From NCBI RefSeq assembly GCF_000758625.1, contig NZ_CP009283.1, positions 5,780,001 through 5,844,000 of the forward strand: a stretch of DNA of 64,000 nt. The letters run 5' to 3'. The notes beneath the pieces are model-generated. The model ran no database searches, had not been told where the DNA came from, and saw only the letters and a list, made by a program, of their open reading frames with translations. Within the stretch, counting starts at the first letter, position 1; the number at the start of each line of letters is the position of its first letter. Below are positions 37,213 through 46,531 of the stretch, piece after piece. This DNA comes from Paenibacillus sp. FSL R7-0273. Its GTDB lineage: Bacteria > Bacillota > Bacilli > Paenibacillales > Paenibacillaceae. The translations under genes were made by a program, and so were the position numbers.

Positions 37213-38637
37213 TTAAGGAATATATAAAACCTGGCCCTCTTCCACGCTCTGGCCGGCCAGCCGGTTGTACATTACCAGCTCCCGCGCGCTGAGCTGGTAC
37301 TTCTCGGCAATTGTGTCCAGCGTATCCTCACGCTGCACAATGCACATCCGGACCTTACGGAACAGCTCCGCACCGCCGGTCCGGCTGATGAAGCGGGTCT
37401 TCCAGTCGCTGTCATTCGCCGCTTCAGGGACCGCCGCCGGGGGCGCTTCAGCAGCGGCAATTGCACTCTCCTGCTCCTTGTGGGCCCGGCTTGAGCTGAG
37501 CAGGGAGGAGAAGGTCAGAGGCTCCCTAGCGGCAGAATCCGCCTCCTTCTTGCTGCCGAGTGCCACCTTAAGATCGGCCTTTTCTTCCTGGGCGGGCAGC
37601 GTCTCTGCCGAAGGAAGGAACTCGTTCTCCTTAAAGTCCGCCAGATCAGGCAGGACAGCCTCAGCCTCAGCCGGAGCCGGATTTGGCTCCTGTGTCTCCG
37701 CCTCAACAGCAGCAACCGGCTCCTCCCGGTTCCCGGCAAAGAGTGTTCCGGAGGCAATGTCAGCAAATGCATAGTCCTGCGCCGCAGGGACAATATCCTC
37801 TGCTGCATTGCCGGCCTCAGCCCGCACAATCTCAGCAGAAGCCGGCGGTGCCGCAGCCTTCTCCTTCTCGCGGGCACCGAAAAAGTATCCCGATACCGGC
37901 TCGGCCGGGGCCTTGCCCTTCTGCCAGCCCTCCGCCGCCGCGCCGCCCGGGAAGCCGGACTGCGCCTCCAGACTATGTGTGCGCAGCTTCGCTTCCTTGT
38001 CCTTCGGCGGCTGGGCAGCGTGTCCGGCCGCCTGTGTGTAGACTGAGCCTTCCAGAACCAGCGGGCTTACAGCCCCTTCATCCGGCACAAATGAGGTGTA
38101 CTCCTGCTGCTCCGCAGGAACTTCTGCCGCACCTTCGCCGTAAGTCCACAGCGAATTCTCATACAGGGCGTCACCTTCAGGCTCACGGGCTTCCTCCGGA
38201 GCAGCACTGCTGCGGTCAGCCTCCTCAGGAGAGTAGGCTACAGTATACTCCTCCTGCGGCCAGGCCGACCCCGCTTCAGCTCCGCCGATCCCCCGCAGGG
38301 ACAGGACGCCGGTGATGTTGACGGTTCGCATCGTAAGCAGGTCGATGTCGAAATTCTCGATCTCCACCCCTATGTCATCAAGTGAGCTGACCCGGGTCAG
38401 CGGGACTGTGATTTCAACAGGTATCGCATGCTCCAGGCGCTCCGTCCGGTCATTTTCTCCCCGGTAAAGTCCGGTGAGCAGCAGCTGGCCATAGAGCTCG
38501 GCCCGGTCTTCCCTCTGAATCACCTGTATTTCGGGAATGAGCTCCACCTCTTCCAGCTCAGCGATTCCCGGAAGTTCTGCAGGCAGGTGAATGCGTTCAT
38601 AAATATCAAACCGCAAGCCGTGGGACTGGTCAAACAC
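37213..38637 (-). CDS. spoVID: SpoVID-like spore coat assembly protein with C-terminal LysM
   Basis: SpoVID drives spore encasement by coat proteins and partners with SafA. The product has 474 residues. GTG 38637 is chosen because AAGGAGG stands nine bases upstream, and the N-terminus (FDQSHGLRFDIYERIHLP) then aligns in place with the Bacillus protein. The N-terminal domain (about 1-140) is conserved. A long acidic, Ala/Glu-rich region follows (about 140-420), and a single LysM ends the protein (about 427-474, CIVQREDTLDTIAEKYQLSA). An ATG nine codons earlier (38664) is possible but lies in front of the ribosome binding site. Synteny with valS and hemL supports the name. Confidence 0.85.
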   Translation of the reverse strand: MFDQSHGLRFDIYERIHLPAELPGIAELEEVELIPEIQVIQREDRAELYGQLLLTGLYRGENDRTERLEHAIPVEITVPLTRVSSLDDIGVEIENFDIDLLTMRTVNITGVLSLRGIGGAEAGSAWPQEEYTVAYSPEEADRSSAAPEEAREPEGDALYENSLWTYGEGAAEVPAEQQEYTSFVPDEGAVSPLVLEGSVYTQAAGHAAQPPKDKEAKLRTHSLEAQSGFPGGAAAEGWQKGKAPAEPVSGYFFGAREKEKAAAPPASAEIVRAEAGNAAEDIVPAAQDYAFADIASGTLFAGNREEPVAAVEAETQEPNPAPAEAEAVLPDLADFKENEFLPSAETLPAQEEKADLKVALGSKKEADSAAREPLTFSSLLSSSRAHKEQESAIAAAEAPPAAVPEAANDSDWKTRFISRTGGAELFRKVRMCIVQREDTLDTIAEKYQLSARELVMYNRLAGQSVEEGQVLYIP

Positions 38638-38796
38638 GGGAAACTTCCTCCTTCTTGGCATCATCTAACCCTGAGACAAGCCCAGAGCATAAGCCCAAAA
38701 TGTTACTCCCCACATGTATATGCTTCAATCAGGACGGCATGACTAATTTGGACATATTGACACAACCGCGGCAGCTCCGGCTTAGCCGTGCCAATC

Positions 38797-40200
38797 TTAA
38801 AGAATACCCGCATCCGGCACCAGATAATCTGCCGGAAGTGCGCTGCGCAGCACCGGCTCCAGGGGATTGCCGGGCGAGATGACTTTGAGCAGATCTGCCG
38901 GATGGAACGCGCCCGGCATTGCTCCGCCGTCCCCGGCAGGCCCGGCTCCCGGAGGAAGACCCGGCAGCGGCCAGCTGCGCATCCCCGCCGCCCGGCGGTA
39001 CACCCTGAGCGTGCCCTCAGTCATCACATCCAGCGAGCGGTTCTGCGTTGCCCACTTCCTGGCCGCGCTGCCCGTCCGGGCCCGCAGGGCATCATCACGG
39101 AGCAGCAGCTCCAGCCGGTCAGCCAGTGCTGCGGCATCCTCCGCCGGAACAATCCAGCCTGTCTCCCCGTGCCGGACCATCTCCGGCATTCCGGTGGTAC
39201 CGGCCACTACCGGCGCGATACCGGCAAGCTGCGCCTCGGTCACCGAAAAAGGCTGCGTGTCCTGCAGGCTGGGCTGGACATATATATCCGCGGCAGTCAG
39301 CGCGGAGGGGATATTGTCTATTTTTCCGGAAAATACAACGTCATCCTGAACACCGCATTCCTTCGCCTGTACCCTCAGCTCCTCCAGCAGGCTCCCGCTG
39401 CCGGCAATGACGCAGGTCCAGTCCCCGCGCCGCTGCTTCAGCAGGCCGAGCGCACTGATTAATACGTGGACCCCTTTGATGTATTCAAGGCGTCCCGCGT
39501 ACATGATGGTTTTTTTGCCGGGAACAGGGTTCAGGGGTGCAGCCACCGCAGCTTTCTCCCGGTACTCCCGCAGATTAACGCCGTAAGGCTGTATATGAAC
39601 CCGGTCCGCTGCCACCCCGTGTCCGCCCACAACCTGTCCAATCCACTTTGAAGAGACCAGAATCAGATCAGCCGCCTGCGCCCCAAGCTGCTCCATCCGC
39701 CGGAAATAGCTCCAGATCGGTCTGCTCTCATATTCCTGCAGGGTCAGCCCCGGCTCTAGCCCCCGGTACTCATAATACGATTCGCGGGCGAGTGCCCCGT
39801 GAACGCTTGCGACCAGCGGCACCGGACGCTTCATAATCCGCCTCAGCGCATATGCAGAAATAGGGTCCTGGGCATGGATGACGTCATAATCCTCAAGCCC
39901 AAGCGCCGCAGCCCCGCCTTCAAACACGTAACGGCCCAGCTCAAAGCTGAAAATACCGTGCTCCTGATGCAAATGCGGAAACTGCAGCGGGTCCAGATAA
40001 GGGAGAAGGGCAGAATAATAAGCTTTTTTATCAAAAAACACATTCCGGTCCAGCAGATACAGCGTATTGCTATCCACATGGCTGCCCATTAGCGTTACTG
40101 TATGCCCCTGCCCGCCCAGCTTGTCTGCAAGCTGTCTCATATACGTCCAGATCCCGCCCATATTGGTGAGCCCCCAGTAGGTAACCAGCAGTATTTTCAT
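38797..40200 (-). CDS. Glycosyltransferase family 4
   Basis: The product has 467 residues with a GT-B fold. The N-terminal acceptor domain starts MKILLVTYWGLTNMGGIWTYMRQLADKL. The C-terminal donor domain has TIMYAGRLEYIKGVHVLI, the lysine-containing AGSGSLLEEL loop, and the conserved E-x7-E region as PSLQDTQPFSVTEAQLAGIAPVVAGTTGMPEM. The C-terminal 35 residues are Pro/Gly-rich. AGAGGAG lies before ATG 40200. The gene stands alone; the substrate cannot be told. A role in spore or envelope polysaccharide is a guess from the nearby spoVID. Confidence 0.82.
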   Translation of the reverse strand: MKILLVTYWGLTNMGGIWTYMRQLADKLGGQGHTVTLMGSHVDSNTLYLLDRNVFFDKKAYYSALLPYLDPLQFPHLHQEHGIFSFELGRYVFEGGAAALGLEDYDVIHAQDPISAYALRRIMKRPVPLVASVHGALARESYYEYRGLEPGLTLQEYESRPIWSYFRRMEQLGAQAADLILVSSKWIGQVVGGHGVAADRVHIQPYGVNLREYREKAAVAAPLNPVPGKKTIMYAGRLEYIKGVHVLISALGLLKQRRGDWTCVIAGSGSLLEELRVQAKECGVQDDVVFSGKIDNIPSALTAADIYVQPSLQDTQPFSVTEAQLAGIAPVVAGTTGMPEMVRHGETGWIVPAEDAAALADRLELLLRDDALRARTGSAARKWATQNRSLDVMTEGTLRVYRRAAGMRSWPLPGLPPGAGPAGDGGAMPGAFHPADLLKVISPGNPLEPVLRSALPADYLVPDAGIL

Positions 40201-40332
40201 GAGTCACTCTCCTCTTATCCTAGAATTCTTCCGTAATAAGAAGCCTCCGGCATTAGTATGAACAGATTATTATATGTCCGGCGCCCTTTCTGCGGTATGG
40301 GTAGAGGTCATATGAATTTTTGCGAAACTATT

Positions 40333-40362
40333 TTCATCACACAGGGGCATTTCGGGTATAAT
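40333..40362 (+). promoter_or_regulatory. Promoter of the plus-strand GGDEF gene
   Basis: Perfect -10 TATAAT at 40357-40362 with a weak -35 TTCATC at 40333-40338 (18-bp spacer). It is about 30 bp before the ATG at 40394. Confidence 0.45.
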
Positions 40363-40393
40363 CGGTATAACTCTTGAAAGGAATGTTACTGCT

Positions 40394-41629
40394 ATGTCTA
40401 AAGCAAGGGTATTTGACCTTTCGCTGTTTGCGGCGGCTGTGGGCCTGGCGATTTTTACGCACCCTGCGGCGGTTCTGGATGTTACCTATATAAAAGCCAT
40501 GCTGCTCTACTGGGTATTCGCCAGCTTTTATTTTCAGCTGCGCATTGTGACCCGGAGCGGCAATTCGACGATTGATTATGCGATCAGCTACACCTCCTCC
40601 TTCGGTATTTTTGCCGGACCGCTCGGGACTCTGATTTATGAAATTTTTTACCGGACAACCGTGTATCTTTATAAAAAGAAAACCAAAACGGCGGATCCGG
40701 GAGAATTCCTGGACGCTTTTTATAATATCGGCTCCTTCACGCTCGGCGGTACGGCGGCTTATTACCTGTATACGCTGCTCTATCCGTATGCCTCCCAGCT
40801 TCCGGCCGGTTACTGGCTGCTGTTCCTGCTGGTGGTCTGTGTGACCACCTTTTTGTCCTCGGGGTTTCTGGTCATCACCTTTGCCCTGTCAGGAGACATC
40901 AAGACACGCCAGGAAGCGGTCAACCTGCTGTTCAAAAGCAGAAACCTGCTGGATTTCAGCAAGGTTGCCCTGACCAACGCCCTGCTGCTGCGTCTGCTGC
41001 AAATGGAGAAATGGGAGATGCTGATCGCGCTGTTCCTGCTGAATTATATTGTCAGCCTCTCTTTTTTCTCGAAATCCCAGAGCGCCCAGCACAAGTTCGA
41101 GCGGGACAAGTTCGAGCAGATGGCCTACCAGGACTTTCTGACGGGAACCTTTAACCGGGCCCATATGGATAAAATGATGAACGAGCTGGACCACAGCGGG
41201 GAATTCATCGGCATCGTCGTAGCTGACATCGACCGGTTCAAAAAAATCAACGATACCTACAATCACGCCGTCGGCGACAAGGTTATCCTGCATTTTGCCA
41301 ATACGCTCAAGGCCCATCTCCTGGACGAGGATGTCCTGTTCCGCAGCGGCGGGGAGGAATTCACCATGTTCCTGAGAAACAAGTCTTTCCGCGAGTGCCG
41401 TATGATCGTGCAGGAGACTCTTCTGGATGTGGGCAGCCATAGCGCCACAGCCGAGTATGAGGAGCAGCAGATCGAAGTGAGCTATTCGGCTTCCTTTGGC
41501 CTCTATTACTTTAAAGCGGACCAGACTATTTCCATGGAAAAAGGGTACGTCCGCGCCGACCAGCTGCTGCTGGAGTCCAAGAAGCTCGGCCGCAACCGGC
41601 TGTCGTCGAAGAACACGCTGGAGGATTAG
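40394..41629 (+). CDS. Membrane-bound diguanylate cyclase (GGDEF), third copy
   Basis: The product has 411 residues. The N-terminal sensor has about six membrane segments (about 8-215) and a RITRSGNSTIDYAISY-like loop. GGDEF domain at about 240-405: VADIDRFKKINDTYNHAVGDKVI, active site LFRSGGEEFTMFL, and SYSASFGLYYFKAD near the end. The I-site RxxD is lacking (LDED at that position). It is the only plus-strand gene between 1 and 56 kb, transcribed alone between its own promoter and a strong terminator. c-di-GMP synthesis is inferred from intact catalytic residues. Confidence 0.87.
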   Translation: MSKARVFDLSLFAAAVGLAIFTHPAAVLDVTYIKAMLLYWVFASFYFQLRIVTRSGNSTIDYAISYTSSFGIFAGPLGTLIYEIFYRTTVYLYKKKTKTADPGEFLDAFYNIGSFTLGGTAAYYLYTLLYPYASQLPAGYWLLFLLVVCVTTFLSSGFLVITFALSGDIKTRQEAVNLLFKSRNLLDFSKVALTNALLLRLLQMEKWEMLIALFLLNYIVSLSFFSKSQSAQHKFERDKFEQMAYQDFLTGTFNRAHMDKMMNELDHSGEFIGIVVADIDRFKKINDTYNHAVGDKVILHFANTLKAHLLDEDVLFRSGGEEFTMFLRNKSFRECRMIVQETLLDVGSHSATAEYEEQQIEVSYSASFGLYYFKADQTISMEKGYVRADQLLLESKKLGRNRLSSKNTLED

Positions 41630-41640
41630 GCTGGTATGAC

Positions 41641-41684
41641 AAAAGAGCCGTTTCACCGGATTTCCGGCTGAAACGGCTCTTTTT
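41641..41684. terminator. Bidirectional terminator between the GGDEF gene and ypfJ
   Basis: AAAAGAGCCGTTTCA ... TGAAACGGCTCTTTTTATT: a 15-bp stem with A and T tails on both sides, serving the two convergent genes. Confidence 0.9.
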
Positions 41685-41744
41685 ATTGTGTGGAAGATGC
41701 GTCGGAAGGTACCTCAGGAGCTCCATAAACCGTCCCGCATTCCT

Positions 41745-42602
41745 CTACAGCTCGGTTGTGTTGAAGGTGTCCCCGCCGGCAATGGTGCCGCTGTTAAAGC
41801 CTTTGTAGAACCAGCGTTTGCGCTGCTCCGAGGTTCCGTGGGTGAAGCTGTCCGGCACCGCATAGCCCTGGGCCTGCTTCTGGATCGTATCATCACCGAC
41901 CGCACTGGCCGCAGTCAGCGCCTCCTCCAGATCACCCTCCTCCAGCAGATTCATCCCCTGGGCATGGTTAGCCCAGACACCGGCCAGATAGTCAGCCTGC
42001 AGCTCGAAGCGGACCTGATACTTATTGTATTCCGTCTCGCTCAGAGTACGGCGGTATGCATCCAGCTGCTTCGTCGTTCCAAGCAGGGTCTGTACATGAT
42101 GCCCCACCTCGTGGGCGATGACATAAGCCATTGCAAAATCCCCCGGCGCCTGGAAGCGCTGCTGCAGCTCATCATAGAAGCTTAAGTCAATATACAGCTT
42201 GCTGTCGCCCGGACAATAAAACGGCCCGACCGCCGAGCTCGCCGTCCCGCAGGCCGAATTGACACTGCCGCTGTACAGCACGAGTGTCGGGTCCGTATAA
42301 GTCAGCCCCTGCTGGGCAAAAAGCTCGCTCCACACATCCTCCGTATCCGCCAGCACAACAGAAACAAACTGCGCCAGTTCCTGTTCTTCAGCGCTCTCCT
42401 GGTAAGGGGCGCCTCCGGTGGCGGTTCCGCCCGAGGTCAGATTCCCCAGAATATCCCCGACATTACCGCCGCTGAGCAGCGTGACTACAACGACCAGTAT
42501 AATGCCGCCGATCCCGCCGCCAATCAGCTTACCTCCACCGCCGCCGCCACTGCCTCTGCGGTCCTCCACATTCGAGCTGCCTCTTCTTCCCTGCCACTTC
42601 AT
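41745..42602 (-). CDS. YpfJ-family zinc metallopeptidase
   Basis: The product has 285 residues of the neutral zinc metallopeptidase family (PF04228). A Gly-rich N-terminus leads into one membrane segment (about 27-46, GGIGGIILVVVVTLL). The large extracytoplasmic domain carries the zinc site AYVIAHEVGHHVQTLLG (HExxH) and an ADYLAGVWANHA motif with a third-ligand candidate. A cysteine pair (CGTASSAVGPFYCPGD) is visible. Substrate unknown. The upstream side is a 1.3-kb non-coding repeat region. The ribosome binding site is a GGGG-rich stretch. Confidence 0.87.
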   Translation of the reverse strand: MKWQGRRGSSNVEDRRGSGGGGGGKLIGGGIGGIILVVVVTLLSGGNVGDILGNLTSGGTATGGAPYQESAEEQELAQFVSVVLADTEDVWSELFAQQGLTYTDPTLVLYSGSVNSACGTASSAVGPFYCPGDSKLYIDLSFYDELQQRFQAPGDFAMAYVIAHEVGHHVQTLLGTTKQLDAYRRTLSETEYNKYQVRFELQADYLAGVWANHAQGMNLLEEGDLEEALTAASAVGDDTIQKQAQGYAVPDSFTHGTSEQRKRWFYKGFNSGTIAGGDTFNTTEL

Positions 42603-42730
42603 GGCCCGACCCCCAGTCTGTTAACACTAATCTAAAACCGCTTAATAGTGTTATACCCAAAATCGGCAGGGTTCGATTCTGCGGCGGACCGAAAGGGTGG
42701 AAATCGGGCAGTCTAGGGGCGATTTGCGAG

Positions 42731-42885
42731 GTATGCGGGAGCAGGTCGCTGGGTGCGGGAGGGGAGCAGGCTGCTGGGTGCGGGAGGAGAGCAGGCTGCT
42801 ATGTGCGGGAGGGGACCAGGTTGCTATATGCGGGAGGGGAGCAGGTCGCTATGTGCGGAAGGGGAGCAGGTCGCTATATGCGGGT
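42731..42885 (+). repeat. 25-bp minisatellite upstream of ypfJ
   Basis: Six tandem copies of a 25-bp unit, GTGCGGGAGGGGAGCAGGCT plus GCTGG, with one- to three-base changes (CTGG or CTAT endings, one copy shortened). No convincing coding frame. It directly precedes the four-module element at 42914, just as the octamer array precedes copy 1. Confidence 0.9.
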
Positions 42886-42913
42886 AAAAGCTCACTGGGG
42901 AGCTAAATTGTTA

Positions 42914-43102
42914 ATTAGTTGTAATTAGGTAACCTAATTCAACGAAAATCGGACATTAGCACACTTTAGTTGGAAAAACGTCATCTAATTCGGGCATTCT
43001 CCCTTCAAACAGCGAAAATAGCCATATTAAGTGACCTTTTTCCCACTAATCGCTGTCGCGGAACAACAAACTGAACAATAGGTGACCAAAATCCACTTAA
43101 TT
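42914..43102. repeat. Four-module inverted intergenic element, copy 2
   Basis: Modules start at 42914, 42965, 43025 and 43077 (spacing 51, 60, 52). Modules 1 and 2 are of the TTAGTTGGAAAAACGTCA type. Module 3 shares TTAAGTGNCCTTTTTCCCAC with module 3 of copy 1 (one base differs), and module 4 reads AATAGGTGACCAAAATCCAC. Between modules the sequence is not conserved. Same orientation as copy 1. Confidence 0.8.
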
Positions 43103-43399
43103 CCGTAGAGAGAAAAATAAGTGGGGGCACAAGAGCCGTAAAAGTCAAACCACATACCTTCCACCTAGCCTCTGCATAGCAAAACCCGCACTCCCCGCCA
43201 AGCTGCCAGCGGGTCATGCGGGTTATAAATGAACAAAAGGCAACGGCTGCCCAAACAAACTTATCTACACCCCGCAGCCATATCTGGCTGTAGGTTCAGT
43301 CAGTAGTTACCTGTCTTTATGAGCTAATCCGGCGTTCTGACAAGGATAGCTTAGGCGCATTGTGTTACTGTAACGCGCACAGTGTAATGGCCTGCCGTC

Positions 43400-43870
43400 G
43401 TTCAGTTACTGCAATGTAATCAAGAATAAGATACCGTTCGATGCTGTTCAGTAACTTCGGCAAACCTAAGGTGAGGTAATGACGGCGCTAGTTAGATACT
43501 GTGGCAAGCTTAAGGGCTCGCACACAACTAAGCGCTGTGCCGAGCTATTCAGTTACTATAAAGCGCCCCAGTTACTATAAAGCACCCAAAATACTGTCCT
43601 AGAATGCTCAGTTACTCTTAATACACAAGGTATAACCTGGAGCCATGCAGTTACTATATAGCACCAAAATACTGTCCTACACCGCTCAGCTACTCCTAAT
43701 ACGATAAGCCAACGGCTGGACCTATCCAGTTACCATAAAGCACCAGAATGCATCCTACACTGCTCAGTTACTCCTAATACAATAAACCAGCGGCTGAGGC
43801 CATTCAGTTACTATAAAGCACCAAACACTATACAGACGCTGCCGTTTACAGTAACATTCCGCCCAGTAAC
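43400..43870 (+). repeat. CAGTTACT array, 39-bp half-unit and 79-bp full unit
   Basis: CAGTTACT or a one-base variant recurs at 43569, 43608, 43648, 43687, 43727, 43764 and 43805, i.e. every 39-40 bp. Alternate intervals are alike, so the full unit is 78-79 bp: CAGTTACTATAAAGCACC, then ATACTGTCCTA, then CTCAGTTACTCCTAATAC. More decayed copies reach back to about 43400, and inverted forms (CAGTAAC) close the array at 43849 and 43863. No coding frame. The interval 43103-43399 holds only scattered related words. Confidence 0.85.
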
Positions 43871-43924
43871 AACATTCCCGCAATTCCCGCCGGTAACTCC
43901 ACTCGCGGCGGCAGCTCGGCAGGT

Positions 43925-45205
43925 CTACACCGGCGCCCCGCCCAGCGACTCACGCAGCCGGAGCATATCTTCCGGCCACGGGTCTGCCACCACGGTCAGC
44001 TCCCGGGTCCACGGATGGCGGAACGCCAGCGCTTCGCCGTGCAGTGCCTGGCGGCCGCGTTCAGCGAGCCCCCAGCGCGGCCCGCCGTACAGCTCATCTC
44101 CGATGAGCGGATGGCCGGCGTGGCTCAGGTGGACGCGGATCTGATGCGTCCGTCCGGTCTCAAGCTCAACCTGCAACGAGGTTGCACCTCGCAGCACCTC
44201 TAGCCCGGTGATCAGCGTCACCGCCGGCTGGCCGCCGGGCGATACCCGCCGCCGCGACGCATGATGCCGGTCGCGGCCGATCGGTTCGTCGATGACCGTG
44301 AGCTGAGCCGGCACGGCCCCATCAACGATTGCCGCATAGCGCCGCGAAATATCCTTGCTGCGCATATCCTCATCGAGTACAAGCTGTGCGTACTCATTCT
44401 TCGCATACAGCACCGGTCCGGTCGTATCCTTATCCAGACGATGAATATGGCGCACGGGAATGCCGCCGCCGGAAGCAGCGTAATGCCCGGCTACAAGGTG
44501 GTCCAGCGTCGTGTCCGATCCGCTGCCGTCCGGGTGAACCGCCATACCCGCAGGCTTATGGACGACAAGGCAAAAATCATCCTCGTACAGCACTTGAGCC
44601 TCCTGCCACACCGGCTCAATGCCGGCTTCCCGCTCAGGCCAAAGCGCCAGCCGCAGCCGGTCGCCCCGCCACTGGATGCCGCCTTCGCGGCGCAGCCGGG
44701 CATGGAGCTTTGCCGGCATCCCGGCAGTCTCCAGCAGCCAGCGGTCAATGGCAGCCTCCTTATCGGCTGCGCCGGTAAGGGCCCGGCCCGGCATGGCTTC
44801 GAGCCATTCCCCGCGCCGTTTCCAGGCGCCTCCGCCTGGAAACAGCTTATTCCCTGCGTTCTCTGCCGCTTTATTTTCGGCGTTTTTTAAAGCTCGGTCC
44901 CTGCTGCTGTTGGCGGCCTTGTTGACGGCACTCTGTACAGTTTGGTTCCCGCTGCCTTTTGCGGTTATATCCCAACTGCCTGTTACTGCCTTGTCACCGG
45001 CGCCCTTAGCAGCCTTATTCCCGCTACCCTGGACCGCTTTATCCCAGCTGCCCTTTACCGTCTTATTCTCACTGCCTCTTGCAGGCTTATCCCAGCGGCC
45101 TCTTGCCGCTTTATCCTCAGCGCCCGTAACTGCTTTATTCTCACTGCCTCTTACAGGCTTATCCCAGCCGCCGCTTCTCGGCTTATCCCCGCCGCCAGCC
45201 GTCAC
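43925..45205 (-). CDS. RluA/RluD-like pseudouridine synthase with repeat-rich N-terminal extension
   Basis: The product has 426 residues. The catalytic domain (about 205-420) has [17 protein letters not shown] with the catalytic Asp, [11 protein letters not shown] upstream, and [20 protein letters not shown], the RluA-family marks; a poorly conserved domain (about 128-195) precedes it. Unusual is an N-terminal stretch of about 115 residues made of nine- to ten-residue repeats such as [20 protein letters not shown], basic and probably disordered. GTG 45205 overlaps the hemL TGA (GTGA), which suggests coupling, but no clear ribosome binding site is seen, and a start after the repeats is possible. 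The RNA target is unknown. Confidence 0.8.
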   Translation of the reverse strand: MTAGGGDKPRSGGWDKPVRGSENKAVTGAEDKAARGRWDKPARGSENKTVKGSWDKAVQGSGNKAAKGAGDKAVTGSWDITAKGSGNQTVQSAVNKAANSSRDRALKNAENKAAENAGNKLFPGGGAWKRRGEWLEAMPGRALTGAADKEAAIDRWLLETAGMPAKLHARLRREGGIQWRGDRLRLALWPEREAGIEPVWQEAQVLYEDDFCLVVHKPAGMAVHPDGSGSDTTLDHLVAGHYAASGGGIPVRHIHRLDKDTTGPVLYAKNEYAQLVLDEDMRSKDISRRYAAIVDGAVPAQLTVIDEPIGRDRHHASRRRVSPGGQPAVTLITGLEVLRGATSLQVELETGRTHQIRVHLSHAGHPLIGDELYGGPRWGLAERGRQALHGEALAFRHPWTRELTVVADPWPEDMLRLRESLGGAPV

Positions 45206-46503
45206 AGCGACTTCAGCGCCCGGTAGTGGGCCTCCAGCGTATCGTCGATATCCTGCTCGCTGTGCACGCCTGACACAAACATCCCCTCGAACTGGGATGG
45301 CGGCACGCTAATGCCCTGGTCGAGCATTTTGCCGAAGTAGCTGCGGAATTGCTCCAGATTGCTGGATTTAGCCGTTTCGAAGTTATAGACAGGCCCTTCC
45401 GTGAAGAACGGACAGACCATTGAGCCGATCCGGTTGACCGTCAGCGGAATTCCGGTGTCGGCGCTGTTGCGCTTCAACCCGGCTTCCAGACGCGCGCCCA
45501 GCGTTTCCAGACGGTCGTACACTTCAGGAGTCAGCAGCTTCAGCGTGCTGTAGCCGGCAGCCATCGCCAGCGGATTCCCGCTGAGCGTACCCGCCTGGTA
45601 GATCGGCCCCGCCGGAGCCATCTGCTCCATAATCTCCCTGCGGCCGCCGTAAGCGCCGACCGGAAGACCGCCGCCGATGACCTTGCCGAAGCAGGTCAGG
45701 TCTGGTTCAATACCGAACAGGCCCTGCGCACAGCTGCGGTTCACCCGGAATCCGGTCATCACCTCATCAAAAATCAGCAGCGCCCCATAACCCGTAGTCA
45801 CCTTGCGCAAGCCCTCAAGGAAGCCCGGCTGCGGCGGCACAACGCCCATATTGCCGGCAATCGGCTCGACGATAACTGCGGCGATTTCGTTGCCGTAGCG
45901 TTCGAAGGCGATTTTGACACCTTCCAGGTCATTGTAAGGTACAGTGATCGTGTTCACCGCTACCCCTTCCGGCACGCCCGGGCTGTCCGGCAGGCCCAGC
46001 GTAGCGACACCCGATCCCGCCTTGATCAGCAGGCTGTCCGCATGACCGTGGTACGAGCCTTCGAACTTGAGGATTTTGCTGCGTCCGGTGTAGCCGCGGG
46101 CCAGACGAATTGCGCTCATGGTAGCTTCCGTACCGGAGTTAACCATCCGCACGATATCCACGGACGGCACACGCTCGACGACCAGCTTGGCCATCTCCGT
46201 CTCCAGCAGCGTCGGCGCACCGAAGCTTGTCCCTTTTACCGCAGTCTCCTGCAGAGCTTTAACCACCTCTGGATGGGCATGTCCCATAATAAGCGGGCCC
46301 CAGGAGCAGACATAGTCGATAAAGCTGTTGCCGTCAATATCATAAATACGCGAGCCGATCCCGTGATCCACATACACCGGTGTCAGGCCGACCGATTTGA
46401 ACGCCCGCACCGGGCTATTCACCCCGCCGGGAATATACTGCTTAGCTTCTTCAAAAGCGTTCCGGGAAGCCTCTTCCCGGCGCGACAATGGCACATTGCC
46501 CAT
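45202..46503 (-). CDS. hemL: Glutamate-1-semialdehyde 2,1-aminomutase
   Basis: A PLP enzyme that makes 5-aminolevulinate from glutamate 1-semialdehyde, the step after HemA. The product has 433 residues with the Schiff-base lysine K274 in [17 protein letters not shown], and [20 protein letters not shown] and [10 protein letters not shown] motifs. ATG 46503 has AGGAG eight bases upstream; an ATG 21 codons earlier adds non-family sequence. It follows hemB by 28 nt and overlaps the pseudouridine synthase by four bases. Confidence 0.96.
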   Translation of the reverse strand: MGNVPLSRREEASRNAFEEAKQYIPGGVNSPVRAFKSVGLTPVYVDHGIGSRIYDIDGNSFIDYVCSWGPLIMGHAHPEVVKALQETAVKGTSFGAPTLLETEMAKLVVERVPSVDIVRMVNSGTEATMSAIRLARGYTGRSKILKFEGSYHGHADSLLIKAGSGVATLGLPDSPGVPEGVAVNTITVPYNDLEGVKIAFERYGNEIAAVIVEPIAGNMGVVPPQPGFLEGLRKVTTGYGALLIFDEVMTGFRVNRSCAQGLFGIEPDLTCFGKVIGGGLPVGAYGGRREIMEQMAPAGPIYQAGTLSGNPLAMAAGYSTLKLLTPEVYDRLETLGARLEAGLKRNSADTGIPLTVNRIGSMVCPFFTEGPVYNFETAKSSNLEQFRSYFGKMLDQGISVPPSQFEGMFVSGVHSEQDIDDTLEAHYRALKSL

Positions 46504-46531
46504 GTTATTCACTCCTGTTCTGTTCGTTAGT

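Noticed and set aside
42697..42906. Plus-strand frame over the 25-bp minisatellite
   Set aside because: Repeat DNA only; the 25-bp period shifts frame in each copy and no start signal is seen.
43400..43870. CRISPR array
   Set aside because: Only 8 bp are well kept at each step and the intervals are repeats of one another; no cas gene is nearby.
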